Part shown: piece after piece, positions 43,001 through 52,158 of the stretch
Layout of the letters: the number at the start of each line of letters is the position of its first letter
Position numbering within the stretch: position 1 is the first letter of the stretch
Assembly: GCA_027704905.1 (NCBI GenBank)
Contig: CM051019.1
Location: 23,491,639-23,555,638, forward strand
Direction: 5' to 3'
From: Muraenolepis orangiensis
Lineage: Eukaryota > Chordata > Actinopteri > Gadiformes > Muraenolepididae
Length of the DNA: 64,000 bases
Made by a program: the position numbers and the translations under genes
The notes under the pieces: generated by a model
The model's database searches: none
Seen by the model: only the letters and a program-made list of their open reading frames with translations
Told to the model about the DNA's origin: nothing

Positions 43001-44388
43001 GCGCTAGCAAAACTGAGGCCCTGCTCATTGGCTCCAAATCCACCCTCACCAAGTCACAATACAACCCAGCTCCAAACATTATCATCGACGGCTTCCCCAT
43101 ACCATTCTCTTCCCAAGTAAAAAGCCTCGGTGTCATTCTGGACGGCTCCCTCTCATTTGTACCACACATTAAAAACATCACTCGCACTGCCTTCTTTTAT
43201 CTTCGGAACATTTCCAGAGTCCGCTCATCTCTGTCCCAATCCAGTACTGAAATCCTGGTCCACTCATTTGTCACGTCCCGGATTGATTACTGCAATGCAC
43301 TTCTGACCGGCCATCCCATCAAACTCCTCAACAGACTGCAAATAATTCAGAACTCTGCTGCCCGGATCATCACCCGCACTAACTCATCTGACCACATCAC
43401 CCCCGTTCTCATTCAACTACACTGGCTTCCTGTGCGCTACCGGATTGACTATAAAAACCTTTTACTCACCTACAAAGCTCTCCACAATCCAACCCCCATC
43501 TACATCACTGACCTCCTTCAGGAGTACACCCCCTCCCGCACCCTCCGCTCTTCCTCCATTGGCCTTCTCACCGTCCCCAGCTCCCTCCTCAGCACCATGG
43601 GGGCTCCAGCTTTCAGTTGCTCGGCTCCCAGACTCTGGAGCTCCCTGCCACTACACATCCCACAGTCTGACTCTATAACAACTTACAAAACCCAACTAAA
43701 AACCCATCTGTTTAAACTGGCATATCCCTTATAAACTGTACCATCTTTCTTTTACTTCCTGTTGTTTGTCTTGTTTTAAACCCTGCGGACACTTCGTGAA
43801 GTCCACTGTTTTCATTTGAATTTTACTGTAGCATATATGCTCTGTAAGGTGTCCTTGGGTGTCTTGAAAGGCGCCCCACAAATAAAATGTATTATTATTA
43901 TTATTTACGCCTGAAGATCACCTTAAGGGACCCTCACATATAGGCAAAAAAATGTAAAAGATTGAAACATAGTAATTTGTTTGGGTTCAATGGTTTGAAC
44001 CCCAAAGTGTACATTTAGGTAAATTGATTAAAATAGAATTACTTACTTATAAGTTTTAGGTCATACCGTGCCCGATCAACGTATCGTTCCGATGATGAGA
44101 ACTGTCTGCAGGTGTAACCACCTTCATCTTTCTTACCCATCTTCTTTATGACCAGAGAACACTCCTCTGTAACACATAGACTCTTCACGTGGTCATTGTA
44201 CACGTTCCCTCTACTAACCAATGTTTTAGTCTCTCTATTCTTCCATAACAGCCAGTCAACTGAGGAACAGTCATTTTGAGCCCCACCACACGGTAGAGAG
44301 ACACAACCTCCAGCTCTGACCTCTGTTGTTGTTTCTGCATACTCAGAGTCAGGTACTTTGTGACATTCCTCTTTGTTTTTAAGTAGAT
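38283..44388 (-). CDS. IgSF receptor gene with ITIM-like and ITSM-like tail (7 exons, minus strand)
   Basis: Exons in order: 44388-44047 (V-type Ig), 42490-42440 and 42025-41966 (stalk), 40966-40874 (transmembrane), 40791-40763, 39773-39714 and 38390-38283 (cytoplasmic). All have GT-AG borders and every phase agrees (1-1-1-1-0-0), giving one open protein of about 250 residues without the missing signal peptide. The tail has VTYASV (ITIM form) and TDYTTV (ITSM form TxYxxV), which predicts binding of SH2 phosphatases or SAP-type adaptors and an inhibitory or modulatory role at the immune-cell surface. This is typical of teleost NITR/SIGLEC/SLAM-like receptor clusters. I cannot name the gene. 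The 5' end is uncertain. A diverged paralogue lies upstream on the same strand and a second copy lies in the inverted arm. Confidence 0.8.
38611..38922. mobile_element. MITE with GGCYGTGTCC termini (left arm)
   Basis: Ends ggccgtgtcc (38611) and ggacacagcc (38913-38922), an imperfect inverted repeat, with internal tatagtgaga and cacaatgcat motifs. The same family occurs at 47002-47959. It lies in an intron of the receptor gene. The superfamily is unresolved. Confidence 0.6.
39714..39773 (-). CDS. Receptor exon: cytoplasmic 2
   Basis: 60 nt in phase 0, GLSSVSDDQPIRGPGASHDQ. No tyrosine; a spacer before the ITIM exon. Confidence 0.7.
39927..40001. repeat. (AC)n microsatellite (left arm)
   Basis: About 37 AC units. 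The right arm has a shorter interrupted version (57027-57081). Confidence 0.95.
40257..40500 (+). mobile_element. tRNA-derived SINE (left arm)
   Basis: A tRNA-like head with A box TAGCTCAGTGG (40267-40277) and B box GGTTCAAGACC (40303-40313), a body with gcccttgagcaaggcacc and gctgcccactgctcctaa, then an A-rich tail. It is inside a receptor intron, antisense to the gene. It is not a functional tRNA. Confidence 0.85.
40763..40791 (-). CDS. Receptor exon: cytoplasmic 1
   Basis: 29 nt, GNKTPEDTAI. The same 29-nt exon, diverged, occurs at 52526-52554. Confidence 0.72.
40874..40966 (-). CDS. Receptor exon: transmembrane segment
   Basis: 93 nt, PLVLGVAVGTAVLLTVALVL followed by LICWCRR. A single hydrophobic span with a basic stop-transfer end. 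There is no charged residue in the membrane, which argues against pairing with ITAM adaptors. Confidence 0.82.
41366..41690. repeat. 18-bp-type intronic minisatellite (left arm)
   Basis: About 20 copies of a unit like gtgagtgggtgaatgcat in a receptor intron. The CEWVNA-repeat frames on one strand and HSPTHT on the other are artefacts. A smaller related patch is at 41158-41200. Confidence 0.92.
41966..42025 (-). CDS. Receptor exon: stalk 2
   Basis: 60 nt, TGTTNTSTSNPTVADHTVK, phase 1. An alternative acceptor 6 nt downstream keeps the frame. Resembles stalk 1, so it probably arose by exon duplication. One N-x-S/T site. Confidence 0.7.
42440..42490 (-). CDS. Receptor exon: stalk 1
   Basis: 51 nt, GPTYTSTSKPSTTVPK, phase 1 in and out. 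Thr/Ser/Pro-rich, so a likely O-glycosylated stalk. It lies outside the duplicated arm. Confidence 0.7.
42750..43908 (+). mobile_element. L2-like LINE, 5'-truncated, in a receptor intron
   Basis: Starts within the RT (LTDRQQFVQLGN then GVPQGSVLGPLL) and contains CYADDTQVYISS in the next frame. It continues ASKTEALLIGSKSTLT, SLGVILDGSLSF, DYCNALLTGHP, LHWLPVRYRIDYK and KTHLFKLAY. The 3' end aaataaaatgtattattatt is typical of L2-like fish LINEs. One frameshift near 42835 separates the PQGS box from the rest. Confidence 0.87.
42892..43734 (+). pseudogene. L2-like reverse transcriptase fragment
   Basis: Open to TAA at 43734 from before the catalytic YADD (HCYADDTQVYISSK). It has a short deletion right after TTC (STTCASKTEALL) where a longer linker is expected. 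The thumb and C-terminal domain are complete. It lacks the endonuclease and early RT motifs and is not functional. Confidence 0.82.
44047..44388 (-). CDS. Receptor exon: V-type Ig domain
   Basis: Acceptor tttctcacag, donor a|gtaagt, phase 1 at both ends. Contains GGCVSLPC (B-strand Cys), VDWLLWKN (core Trp), ECSLVIKKM and KKDEGGYTCRQF (D-x-G-x-Y-x-C, F-strand Cys). The two framework cysteines, the Trp and the DEGGYTC motif define a V-set Ig fold. Extra cysteines (NDCSS and SLCVTEEC) may make additional disulphides. Confidence 0.85.
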
Positions 44389-44479
44389 CTGTGAGAAAGA
44401 GAGTGTTCAGCTATGTAATGGGTAACACTTTACAATAAGGGAACATGAATTAGCATTAGTATATTAAAAGTGGTTCTTA

Positions 44480-44504
44480 CCTTTGCATGACTTGGAACCG
44501 GACA
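44480..44504 (-). CDS. Candidate 5' exon remnant of the receptor
   Basis: ATG then MSGSKSCK, ending at a gtaaga donor in phase 1, which fits the Ig exon. Immediately upstream is a (TAGA)n repeat with a stop four codons before the ATG. It is not a signal peptide. Either the true leader exon lies further upstream or the microsatellite has replaced part of an older exon. Confidence 0.25.
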
Positions 44505-44533
44505 TATCTATATCTATCTATCTATCTATCTAA

Positions 44534-44607
<74 letters not shown>

Positions 44608-44665
44608 ATCTATCTATCTATCTTTCTGTCTGTCTGTCTGTCTCTAACTTTATGTCTGTCTGTCT
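44505..44665. repeat. (TATC)n / (TCTG)n microsatellite
   Basis: About 30 TATC units followed by a short TCTG run, directly 5' (sense) of the candidate receptor leader exon. Confidence 0.95.
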
Positions 44666-44689
44666 GTCTCTCTATATGTATCATATGTG

Positions 44690-44815
44690 GAGAGAAGGCT
44701 TCTTTCAGAGAGCACTCTGTCACTTCCTCAAACCTGTACTAATGTCAACTAATATACACCTTGTAAGTCGCTTTGGATAAAAGCGTCTGCCAAATGCCCT
44801 AAATGTAAATGTACT
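44690..44815 (+). repeat. Dispersed-repeat 3' end
   Basis: Ends ttgtaagtcgctttggataa, aagcgtctgccaaatgc and aatgtaaatgtac, a very common fish SINE/LINE tail. A short (AC)n follows at 44850-44876. Confidence 0.6.
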
Positions 44816-44845
44816 GTCCTCTCTTTTCACACGAGATCTTATCTG

Positions 44846-44876
<31 letters not shown>

Positions 44877-44974
44877 CCATTAGATGGACATATTTGGGCA
44901 TATCAAAACATTTCCTAGTTGTTGATGTCATCAGAGATCAGTGAAATACAGACGCTTAATGGCAAATAATTGAA

Positions 44975-45112
44975 GGGAGTTGTTTCTTGCCCTCAGGGGG
45001 GCTAGGGGTTTGAGGGGTGTTGTTAATATGTGGTCTGTGAAGCCCTTTGAGACTGGAACTGGGATTAAGGACTATACAAATACAATTGACTTGACTTGAC
45101 TTGACTGGCTTT
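44975..45112 (+). repeat. LINE/SINE 3' end with (ttgac)n tail
   Basis: The phrase tgaagccctttgagactgg is followed by a tail of gacttgacttgactt. A related piece in opposite orientation is at 52636-52715. Confidence 0.55.
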
Positions 45113-45352
45113 CCACTTGAAAGGTGAGGTGATGGGCTGGATAAATAACATATACAGTAACGGACTAACTGACTATGAAAGTGTCCATCCATACAGACTG
45201 ACTTTAGTGAATGAGAATGATAAGGTCTAGATATTTACTCAAATAAAATGTCTGAACTAGAAAGTTCCTCAGATGGCAGCAGTCACCTGAACTTGATATA
45301 GCTATAACTGAAGCTACGACTCAAGTCACTAGAGGCTGCTCATAGGAGTTGT

Positions 45353-45715
45353 TCAAACTGTTGTTCTGTGATCATGTAGCACCAATTCTCGGGGGCTGTT
45401 GTTCCAACTGTTGTTCTCTGATCAGGTAGCACCAGTAATCTAGGGCTGTTGTTCCAACTGTTGTTCTCTGATCATGAAGCACCAGTTCTCTAGGGCTGTT
45501 GTTCCAACTGTTGTTCTCTGGTCATGTAGCACCAGTTCTCTAGGGCTGTTCTCTGATCATGTAGCACCAGTTCTCTAGGGCTGTTGTTCCAACTGTTGTT
45601 CTCTGGTCATGTAGCACCAGTTCTCCAGGGCTGTTGTTCCAACTGTTGTTCTCTGATCATGTAGCACCAGTTCTCTAGGGCTGTTGTTCCAACTATTGTT
45701 CTCTGATCATCTATC
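45353..45715. repeat. 50-bp minisatellite, about 7 copies
   Basis: Unit beginning gttctctgatcatgtagcac and including ctgttgttccaactgtt; one unit is shortened. A solo LTR has inserted into its last unit. Confidence 0.9.
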
Positions 45716-45718
45716 ACC

Positions 45719-46168
45719 TGTCACGGTTACGGTGGTTGGCAGTACGTGGTGCTTATTACGTTGTACATTCTGGACGGAATCGTTACGCCGATGTCCCGGA
45801 AATACAGATTCTTCTCAGATTCCTACCGACAGGGAGTAGACCGGCGAGTAGTCCGGGACGGGAGAGAAGTCTGGGTACCTGTCGCTACTCCGACCTCCCG
45901 GTATCCAGACTCCTCTCCCGCGCTACTATCCGGTCTAATACCTGTCGCTACTCCGACCTCCCGGTATCCAGACTCCTCTCTCGTCCCGGACTACTCGCCG
46001 GTCTACTCCCTGTCGGTACTACGCTTATCCGACTTCCCGGTATCCAGACCCCTTGCCTGTCCCCGGTCACCCTTGTGTGTTGTGTTTGCTTTGAATAAAG
46101 CTTTACGTATCGCTCCACTGTGTCTTGGTCTGCGTTCTGGGTCCCACCGAACTATCCCATTCCTGACA
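45719..46168 (+). mobile_element. Solo LTR, gypsy-like
   Basis: Begins TGTCACGGTTACGG and ends ATTCCTGACA (TG...CA). It has AATAAAG at about 46095 followed by a tgtcttggtctgcgttct end typical of fish Ty3/gypsy LTRs. Flanks tcacc and gcacc agree at 4 of 5 bases as a target duplication. The flanking minisatellite unit resumes after it. No internal region or second LTR is present, so it probably arose by LTR-LTR recombination. Confidence 0.7.
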
Positions 46169-47001
46169 GCACCAGTTCTCTATATTTTTTCATTGACAGT
46201 TTTATGAAAGGCACTTCATCCCAGCAGAAAAAAGTAATAAAAAAATAAACATGAATCAATAAAAATATAATGCCACAGGGTGAATGGTATTGTTCTATTA
46301 TCTTTTTAATATTTAAATGTAGACATGAATGGGAATCAGGTAGGAGGAAAAAATAACATTCTGTCATATTTATGTAATTTATTGGACAATTCAAATAACT
46401 CAAAACTTAAATAACAAAACCAATATATCTCCACAGGCCTAGAAGAACAGAGATTATGGTATTATGCAGAACAGGAAGAAAATGGTAAAAACCCAAAAGC
46501 ATGAACTGTAACATAACTAGAAGTAAGTCTATCAATAGAATCATGAAGGTCATTACAAGGACTAACAATTACATGAATTAATCTCACTGAATAAGGTACG
46601 ATCTCTTGTTGATTGTTCCGTTGTTCTTGTTTCATATATTCTACGTTTGGTCTGTAGCGCCCTCTAAAGGACCAAACATGAACTGATCCGTAGAGAAAAT
46701 GGACGCCTGCGTCCGCCGTGTCCCTGACACATGTGGGAGGGCCCCTGGTGTTCAAACCAGGGTTCACCGGGGCCTACTTGGTCCTAAAGCGGTGGAAAAC
46801 ATAAATTGAACATGAGACGTATGACCTAACCCTACTTTCTATCAGCAGTTGCACACAACCAGCGTATACCTTGTTCACCCAGCAGCCATATTGGTTTACC
46901 CTTCTAGAACCTTGGAAACCATGACAAGTTGATGCATTCTTTTGTTTTGAGTCCTAGAAGGCTTCCCGTCCCAACAAACCAATGTGAGGGGTATTCTCAT
47001 A
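46169..47001. other. No gene seen
   Basis: AT-rich sequence with scattered short frames and a gcgccctctaaaggacc motif. A search here for the missing tail exon of the upstream paralogue found none. Confidence 0.4.
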
Positions 47002-47959
47002 GGATGTCCAAAATTGTTCCCTCATTCCCTACTCCTTTCTGCCTACATAGGGAGTTCAATGTAGGACACTATATAGTGAAATCCTTCCCTCATTCCCTAC
47101 TTCCTACTCCCTCTCTAGTAGTTCAATGTAGAGGACTATATAGTGAAATCCTTCCCTCATTCCCTACTTCCTACTCCCTCTCTAGTAGTTCAATGTAGAG
47201 GATTATATAGTGAAATCCTTCCCTCATTCCCTACTTCCTACTCCCTCTCTAGTAGTTCAATGTAGAGGACTATATAGTGAAATCCTTCCCTCATTCCCAA
47301 CTTCCTACTCCCTCTCTAGTAGTTCAATGTAGAGGACTATATAGTGAAATCCTTCCCTCATTCCCTACTCCCTCTCTAGTAGTTCAATGTAGAGGACTAT
47401 ATAGTGAAATCCTTCCCTCATTCCCTACTTCCTACTCCCTCTCTAGTAGTTCAATGTAGAGGACTATATAGTGAAATCCTTCCCTCATTCCCTACTTCCT
47501 ACTCCCTCTCTAGTAGTTCAATGTAGAGGACTATATAGTGAAATCCTTCCCTCATTCCCTACTTCCTACTCCCTCTCTAGTAGTTTAATGTAGAGGACTA
47601 TATAGTGAAATCCTTCCATCATTCCCTACTTCCTACTCCCTCTCTAGTAGTTCAATGTAGAGGACCATATAGTGAAATCCTTCCCTCATTCCCTACTTCC
47701 GACTCCCTCTCTAGTAGTTTAATGTAGTTTCAGCGCTATGCATGATGGGATATATGCTCGGTTCGTGACCATCGGTTGTACGCTACTTTTTTTACAATGC
47801 ATTGTGGGATACGATGAGTGCACTTTATCGGGTATATTAATTCTCAATATACATTCAGAGAGCACTACACAATTGCAAACTCACTATAGTGCACTACACA
47901 TATACTACTGACTATCTAGTGCACTAGATAGTGAGTAGGGAGTGGTTTAGGACACAGCC
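47002..47959. mobile_element. MITE (GGMTGT..CC termini) with amplified interior
   Basis: The left end ggatgtccaaaattgttccc and the right end, reverse-complemented, ggctgtgtcctaaaccactc form a diverged terminal inverted repeat of the same family as 38611-38922. Sequence near the right end (cactatagtgcactacacat) is typical of the family. Confidence 0.55.
47056..47729. repeat. 67-bp tandem repeat, about 10 units, inside the MITE
   Basis: Unit starts agtagttcaatgtagaggac and continues tatatagtgaaatccttccc. One unit lacks the cttcctactc part. The 60-residue repeated frames are artefacts. Confidence 0.92.
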
Positions 47960-48032
47960 ATTGGGCCCAGTGGGAGGGACTGGCGTTGTGTGGACATGCG
48001 GTGGTGGGGTCACGTGAAGGCAGAAGGTTTAC

Positions 48033-48119
48033 CTGTGCTGAGCCTACTGGCCCCTGCTCACCCCACTGGACCACAGAGGGGCCCCCGGGAGCCTCGTCCA
48101 GGTCCTGGTCCACGGTGTC
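48033..48119 (-). CDS. Cytoplasmic exon of a diverged receptor paralogue
   Basis: 87 nt in phase 0 with acceptor ttccagcag and donor gtaaac: DTVDQDLDEAPGGPSVVQWG then EQGPVGSAQ. Position, phase and the final Gln before the expected VTYA exon match cytoplasmic exon 2 of the receptor at 38283-44388, though the sequence is different and longer. The exon before it is at 52526-52554 on the same strand. No tail exon was found downstream. Confidence 0.5.
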
Positions 48120-48358
48120 CTGCTGGAACACGTTCACATAAGATAAGATAAGCACTTTATTTGTCCCAGATTAGATCAAAACATTTAAATACAAATTATA
48201 GCTGCAAAATGTATATATCTACACAATAACAATATTGTTCACATCCACGCTTAGTCAATACAGTCACCCAGTTATTCCAAGTTACACATCCACGACAATT
48301 AGCATGAATACGTCATTAACTACTAACCACTGTGCATTGGTTTACATTAGAGGACTCC
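48120..48358. repeat. Dispersed-repeat end and short spacer
   Basis: The stretch agataagataagcactttat followed by ttgtcccag resembles the 3' ends of fish interspersed repeats. Nothing else recognised. Confidence 0.35.
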
Positions 48359-48805
48359 CTCTAGTGCAGGGGTGTCCAAACTGTGGCCCGCGGGCTAAGT
48401 GCGGCCCACTGCCCATTTTGAAGTGGCCCGTGGCTAATTAAAAATATTGAATGGAATATGGCCGTTTGCATTCTTCAGTCCAGTAGGTTCAAAATGTATG
48501 AAAGTATTTGTGATGTGTTAATAATTGAGTAATAATAATAATAATTTAGTTACAATTGTAGGTCACTTTGGACAAAAGCGTTTGCTAAATCATGTATTTT
48601 TTTATACAAATATCTAACAGTTAGTAGCCCATTCCATGTGTTAATAAGCAGGCAACATATCACGCTTCCTGTAATTCCTGTAATTCCGTTTCCTTACCCC
48701 TCCCTTTAAACAGGGCTGTGATTAGGGAGCACCATCCCGACTCACAATCAACATTGGGAACTTCTGCTCTGAGAAGGAGCTGCTAGATGGACCGCCTGCA
48801 GTAGT

Positions 48806-51800
48806 CAAGTCAAGTCAAGTCAAGTTTATTGTCACTTCACAGTTTACAGTTTAGTATAAAGCAGTGATGTGAAATTCTTGTGTGCAATACCCGACGACAG
48901 ACAGCAGTTATAGAATAAGATAAAATAAAAATAGATAAAAATAGAATAAAAAATAGAATAAAAAATAGAATAAGGAATATAAAATAAAAATAAAAAATGC
49001 AATTTATAAAATGCAAAAATCAGCACAGAAAAGAGCAATATATATATATAAATCAATGTAATAAAATATACATTGTTATATGTTATACGCCCTTGTTCAG
49101 CAGCCTGATGGCCTGACTGTGGAAGCTATCTCTAAGCCTATTTGTACGACACTTGATACTGCGGTATCGCCTGCCTGACGGTAATAGTGAGTAAAGTTCG
49201 TGGCTGGGGTGGGCAATGTCTTTTATAATTCTTTTGGCCTTGGCCACGCACCGCTGGTTGTAAATGTCCAGGAGGGAGGGGAGCTCACCTCCAACGATAT
49301 ACTGGGCCGTCCGCACCACCCTTTGAAGCGCTCTGCGCTCGAGTGCCGTGCAGTTCCCGTACCAGGCGGTGATACACCCTGTCAGAACACTCTCGATGGT
49401 GCCGTTGTAGAATGTTCTCAGGATGCGGGGGCCCATGCTGAATTTCTTCAGACGCCTGAGAAAATACAGGCGTTGTTGGGCCTTTTTCACCACGTGTGTG
49501 GTGTGCGTGGACCATGTGAGGTCCTCGGAGATGTGCACGCCGAGGAACTTGAAGCTGCTGACCCTCTCTACTGCAACGCCGTCGATGGAGATAGGGCTGT
49601 GCTCTCCCCTCTGCCTCCTGAAGTCCACGATCAGCTCCTTGGTCTTCTTGACGTTGAGGGCGAGGCTGTTCTCCTGGCACCACTGCTCCAGCGATCCGAC
49701 CTCCTCCCTGTAGGCTGTCTCGTCGTCGCCGGCGATCAGGCCCATCACTGTCGTGTCGTCAGCAAACTTGACGATGACGTTGGAGCTGTGCATAGCCATG
49801 CAGTCGTGGGTGTAGAGGGAGTAGAGGAGAGGGCTCAGCACGCATCCCTGGGGGGCTCCCGTGTTGAGGGTCAGTGGCTCTGATGTGGTGCTGCCCATCC
49901 TCACCACCTGGCGGCGGTCCGACAGGAGTTTCAGTATCCAGCTGCACATGGATGGGGGTACGCCTAGACCTCTCAGCTTGGTGTCGAGCTTGGCAGGAAC
50001 TATTGTGTTGAATGCTGAGCTGTAGTCCACAAACAGCATTCGCACATAACAGTTCTTCCCCTCCAAGTGGGAAAGGGCAGTGTGGAGGCCCATGGCAATT
50101 GCGTCGTCCGTGGATCTATTTTGACGATATGCAAATTGCCATGGGTCCAGCGTGGTAGGTAACACGGAGCAAATAAAGTCCTTGACCAACCTCTCGAAGC
50201 ATTTGCTCGATCGAGGTGAGGGCCACAGGTCTGTAGTCATTCAGGCATGTTACCTTGGTTTGTTTAGGGACAGGCACGATGGTGGATATCTTGAAGACCG
50301 CGGGGACAACAGCCTGGGACAGGGAGAGGTTGAAGATGTCTGCAAAGACTCCTGCCAACTGGTCTGCGCATGCTCTGAGGACGCGGCCCGGGATGTCGTC
50401 GGGGCCTGCCGCCTTACGGATGTTCAGCCGCTTAAAGGTGCGGCGCACATCCGCCTCCGAGATGCGCAGCTGGCTGGTCTCCCCAGTCGGTGCTGGCTTC
50501 GGCGGGCTGCCGTTTACGTCGAACCGAGCAAAAAATGTATTTAGCTCTCCTGGGAGGGAGGTAGAGGAGTTCTCTACACAACTGGTTCTCCCTCTGAAGT
50601 TCGTTATATTCTGCAGCCCCTGCCACATACCCCTCGCATCGTGTTTCTTGAATTTATCTTCCACTCTGTCCTTATACTCCCGCTTGGCAGTGACGATGGT
50701 CTTACGGAGGTCGTAACGGGCTCTCGTATATTCCTCCGTATTCCCGGAACCAAAGGCGGCGTTACGCGCATGTAGGGCAGCGCGAACATCGCCGTTAATC
50801 CACGGTTTCTGGTTGGGATATATCCGAACCGACTTGGTCGGAACAACGTCATCTATGCACTTCTTGATGAACCCGGTGACCGACGACGCGTACTCGTTGA
50901 TGTTATTGTCCGAGGCAACGCGGAACATGTGCCAGTCAGCGTGATCAAAACAATCCTGCAGCGTAGAATCTGATTGGTCCGACCAGCATTGGACCTCCCT
51001 CACAGCGATCGGTTGCTGCTTCAGTCTCTGCCTATAGGCGGGGAGCAGCTGGATAGAGCGGTGGTCTGATTTGCCGAACGGTGGGCGGAGGAGGGCCTTG
51101 TAGCCATCACGGAAGGGAGTGTAGCAGTGGTCGAGGATCCGCTCGCCCCGTGTGTTGCTCTTTATGTGTTGGTAGAACTTCGGGAGAACCTTCTTCAGGT
51201 TCGCCTTGTTGAAGTCCCCCGCTACGATGAGAGCAGCCTCGGGGTGGGCCGACTCCTGTTCGCTGATAGCCCCGTACAGTTCCTTCAGCGTTGTGTCCGT
51301 GTTGGCTTGTGGGGGAATGTAAACAGCGGTCACAGTTACCGCTGTAAACTCCCGAGGTAGCCAGTATGGACGGCACATAAGCATCAGGTACTCCAGGTCC
51401 GGGGAACAGAAAGACTTGAGGGGATGTACATGACTTTGGTTGCACCAAGATCTGTTTATCATGAGACATGATAAACCGCGATCTTTACCGGAGAGAGCCT
51501 TTGTTCTGTCCGCCCGGTGTACGGAAAATCCCGTCGGCTCGATAGCTGCGTCGGTAACCCCCTCCGACATCCATGTCTCCGTAAGGCAGATAATGCAATT
51601 GTCCCTAGTTTCCCGGTGGAATTGAATACGAGCCTGTAGTTCGCTTAACTTATTGTCCAGAGACTGTACATTAGCCAGTAGAATGGTGGGTAGTGGGGGG
51701 CGATCGGATCGACATCTCAGCCTGACTAGCACGCCGGCTCGCTTCCCTCGCTTCCTCCGGCGACGCTTGCGCGTAATCGTGCCCAAAATGGACGGAGATA

Positions 51801-52065
51801 ATCCAGCTGTGACTTCGGGCGGGACGTCCGAGTCGAAAGAGTGAAAAAACTCCGGTAGGCGGCGAGCGACTGTCGATCTGATCTCCCAAAGTGTGCAAAA
51901 GTTATAAGTGAACTTGCTGCTAACATCCTGAACTAAAAAAGTTGCAATAAAAAGAATAAATAACAAAAAACTGCGTCGTCGTGCGGGAGCTCGCGACACG
52001 GCAGCCATCTCGTACGGCGCCATACTCCAAGTACCTTTACACACCACCACTAATAACTGTAGAAC
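48806..52065 (-). mobile_element. Near-complete Rex1-like LINE inside the hAT element
   Basis: A minus-strand copy with long open frames from endonuclease to RT, a 3' UTR and a (caagt)n pentamer tail at 48806-48828 (plus-strand reading), identical in kind to the truncated copy at 2836-3763. The 5' boundary lies near 52065. Target duplications could not be fixed. Confidence 0.85.
49083..52023 (-). pseudogene. Rex1-like endonuclease/reverse transcriptase with a single frameshift
   Basis: From ATG 52023 (MAPYEMAAVSRAPARRR) the frame stays open about 600 codons. The endonuclease has LANVQSLDNKLSELQ, CLTETW, VAGDFNKANL and KSDHRS. A linker has PWINGDVRAALHARN. Early RT has RKAAGPDDIPGRVLRACADQ and STIVPVPK, then LNDYRPVALTSI. 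Near 50215 a one-or-two-base frameshift moves into the next frame, which continues KCFERLVKDFICSVLPTTLD, FVDYSSAFNTIVP, GAPQGCVLSPLLYSLYTHD, VKFADDTTVMGL (catalytic FADD) and TWSTHTTHVVKKAQQRLYFL, ending RLLNKGV at 49083. All catalytic motifs are present, so the copy is young or falsely frameshifted by assembly. Confidence 0.87.
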
Positions 52066-52158
52066 CGGGTAGAACACCGCTGCTTTAATACAGTTTGTGG
52101 CCTCCTTATATTGTTCTGTATGCGGCCCCCAATGAATAGAGACACCCCTGCTCTAGTG

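Larger units (their letters stand above)
48367..52150. mobile_element. hAT element with an 8-bp target duplication, hosting a LINE
   Basis: The left terminus CAGGGGTGTCCAAACT is matched by the reverse-complemented right terminus CAGGGGTGTCTCTATT (10 identical bases). It is flanked by an identical CTCTAGTG at 48359-48366 and 52151-52158, the 8-bp duplication of hAT elements. The interior hAT sequence (tggcccgcgggctaagtgcg on the left, tgcggcccccaatgaa on the right) is only about 500 bp. The rest is a Rex1-like LINE inserted later. No transposase remains. Confidence 0.9.

Noticed and set aside
47056..47729. CRISPR-like regular repeats (also the arrays at 45353, 41366 and 38165)
   Set aside because: The units are contiguous, with no unique spacers, and the genome is a vertebrate.
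49200..49883. 227-residue plus-strand frame MAGVGNVFYNSFGLG
   Set aside because: It is antisense to the Rex1-like reverse transcriptase.
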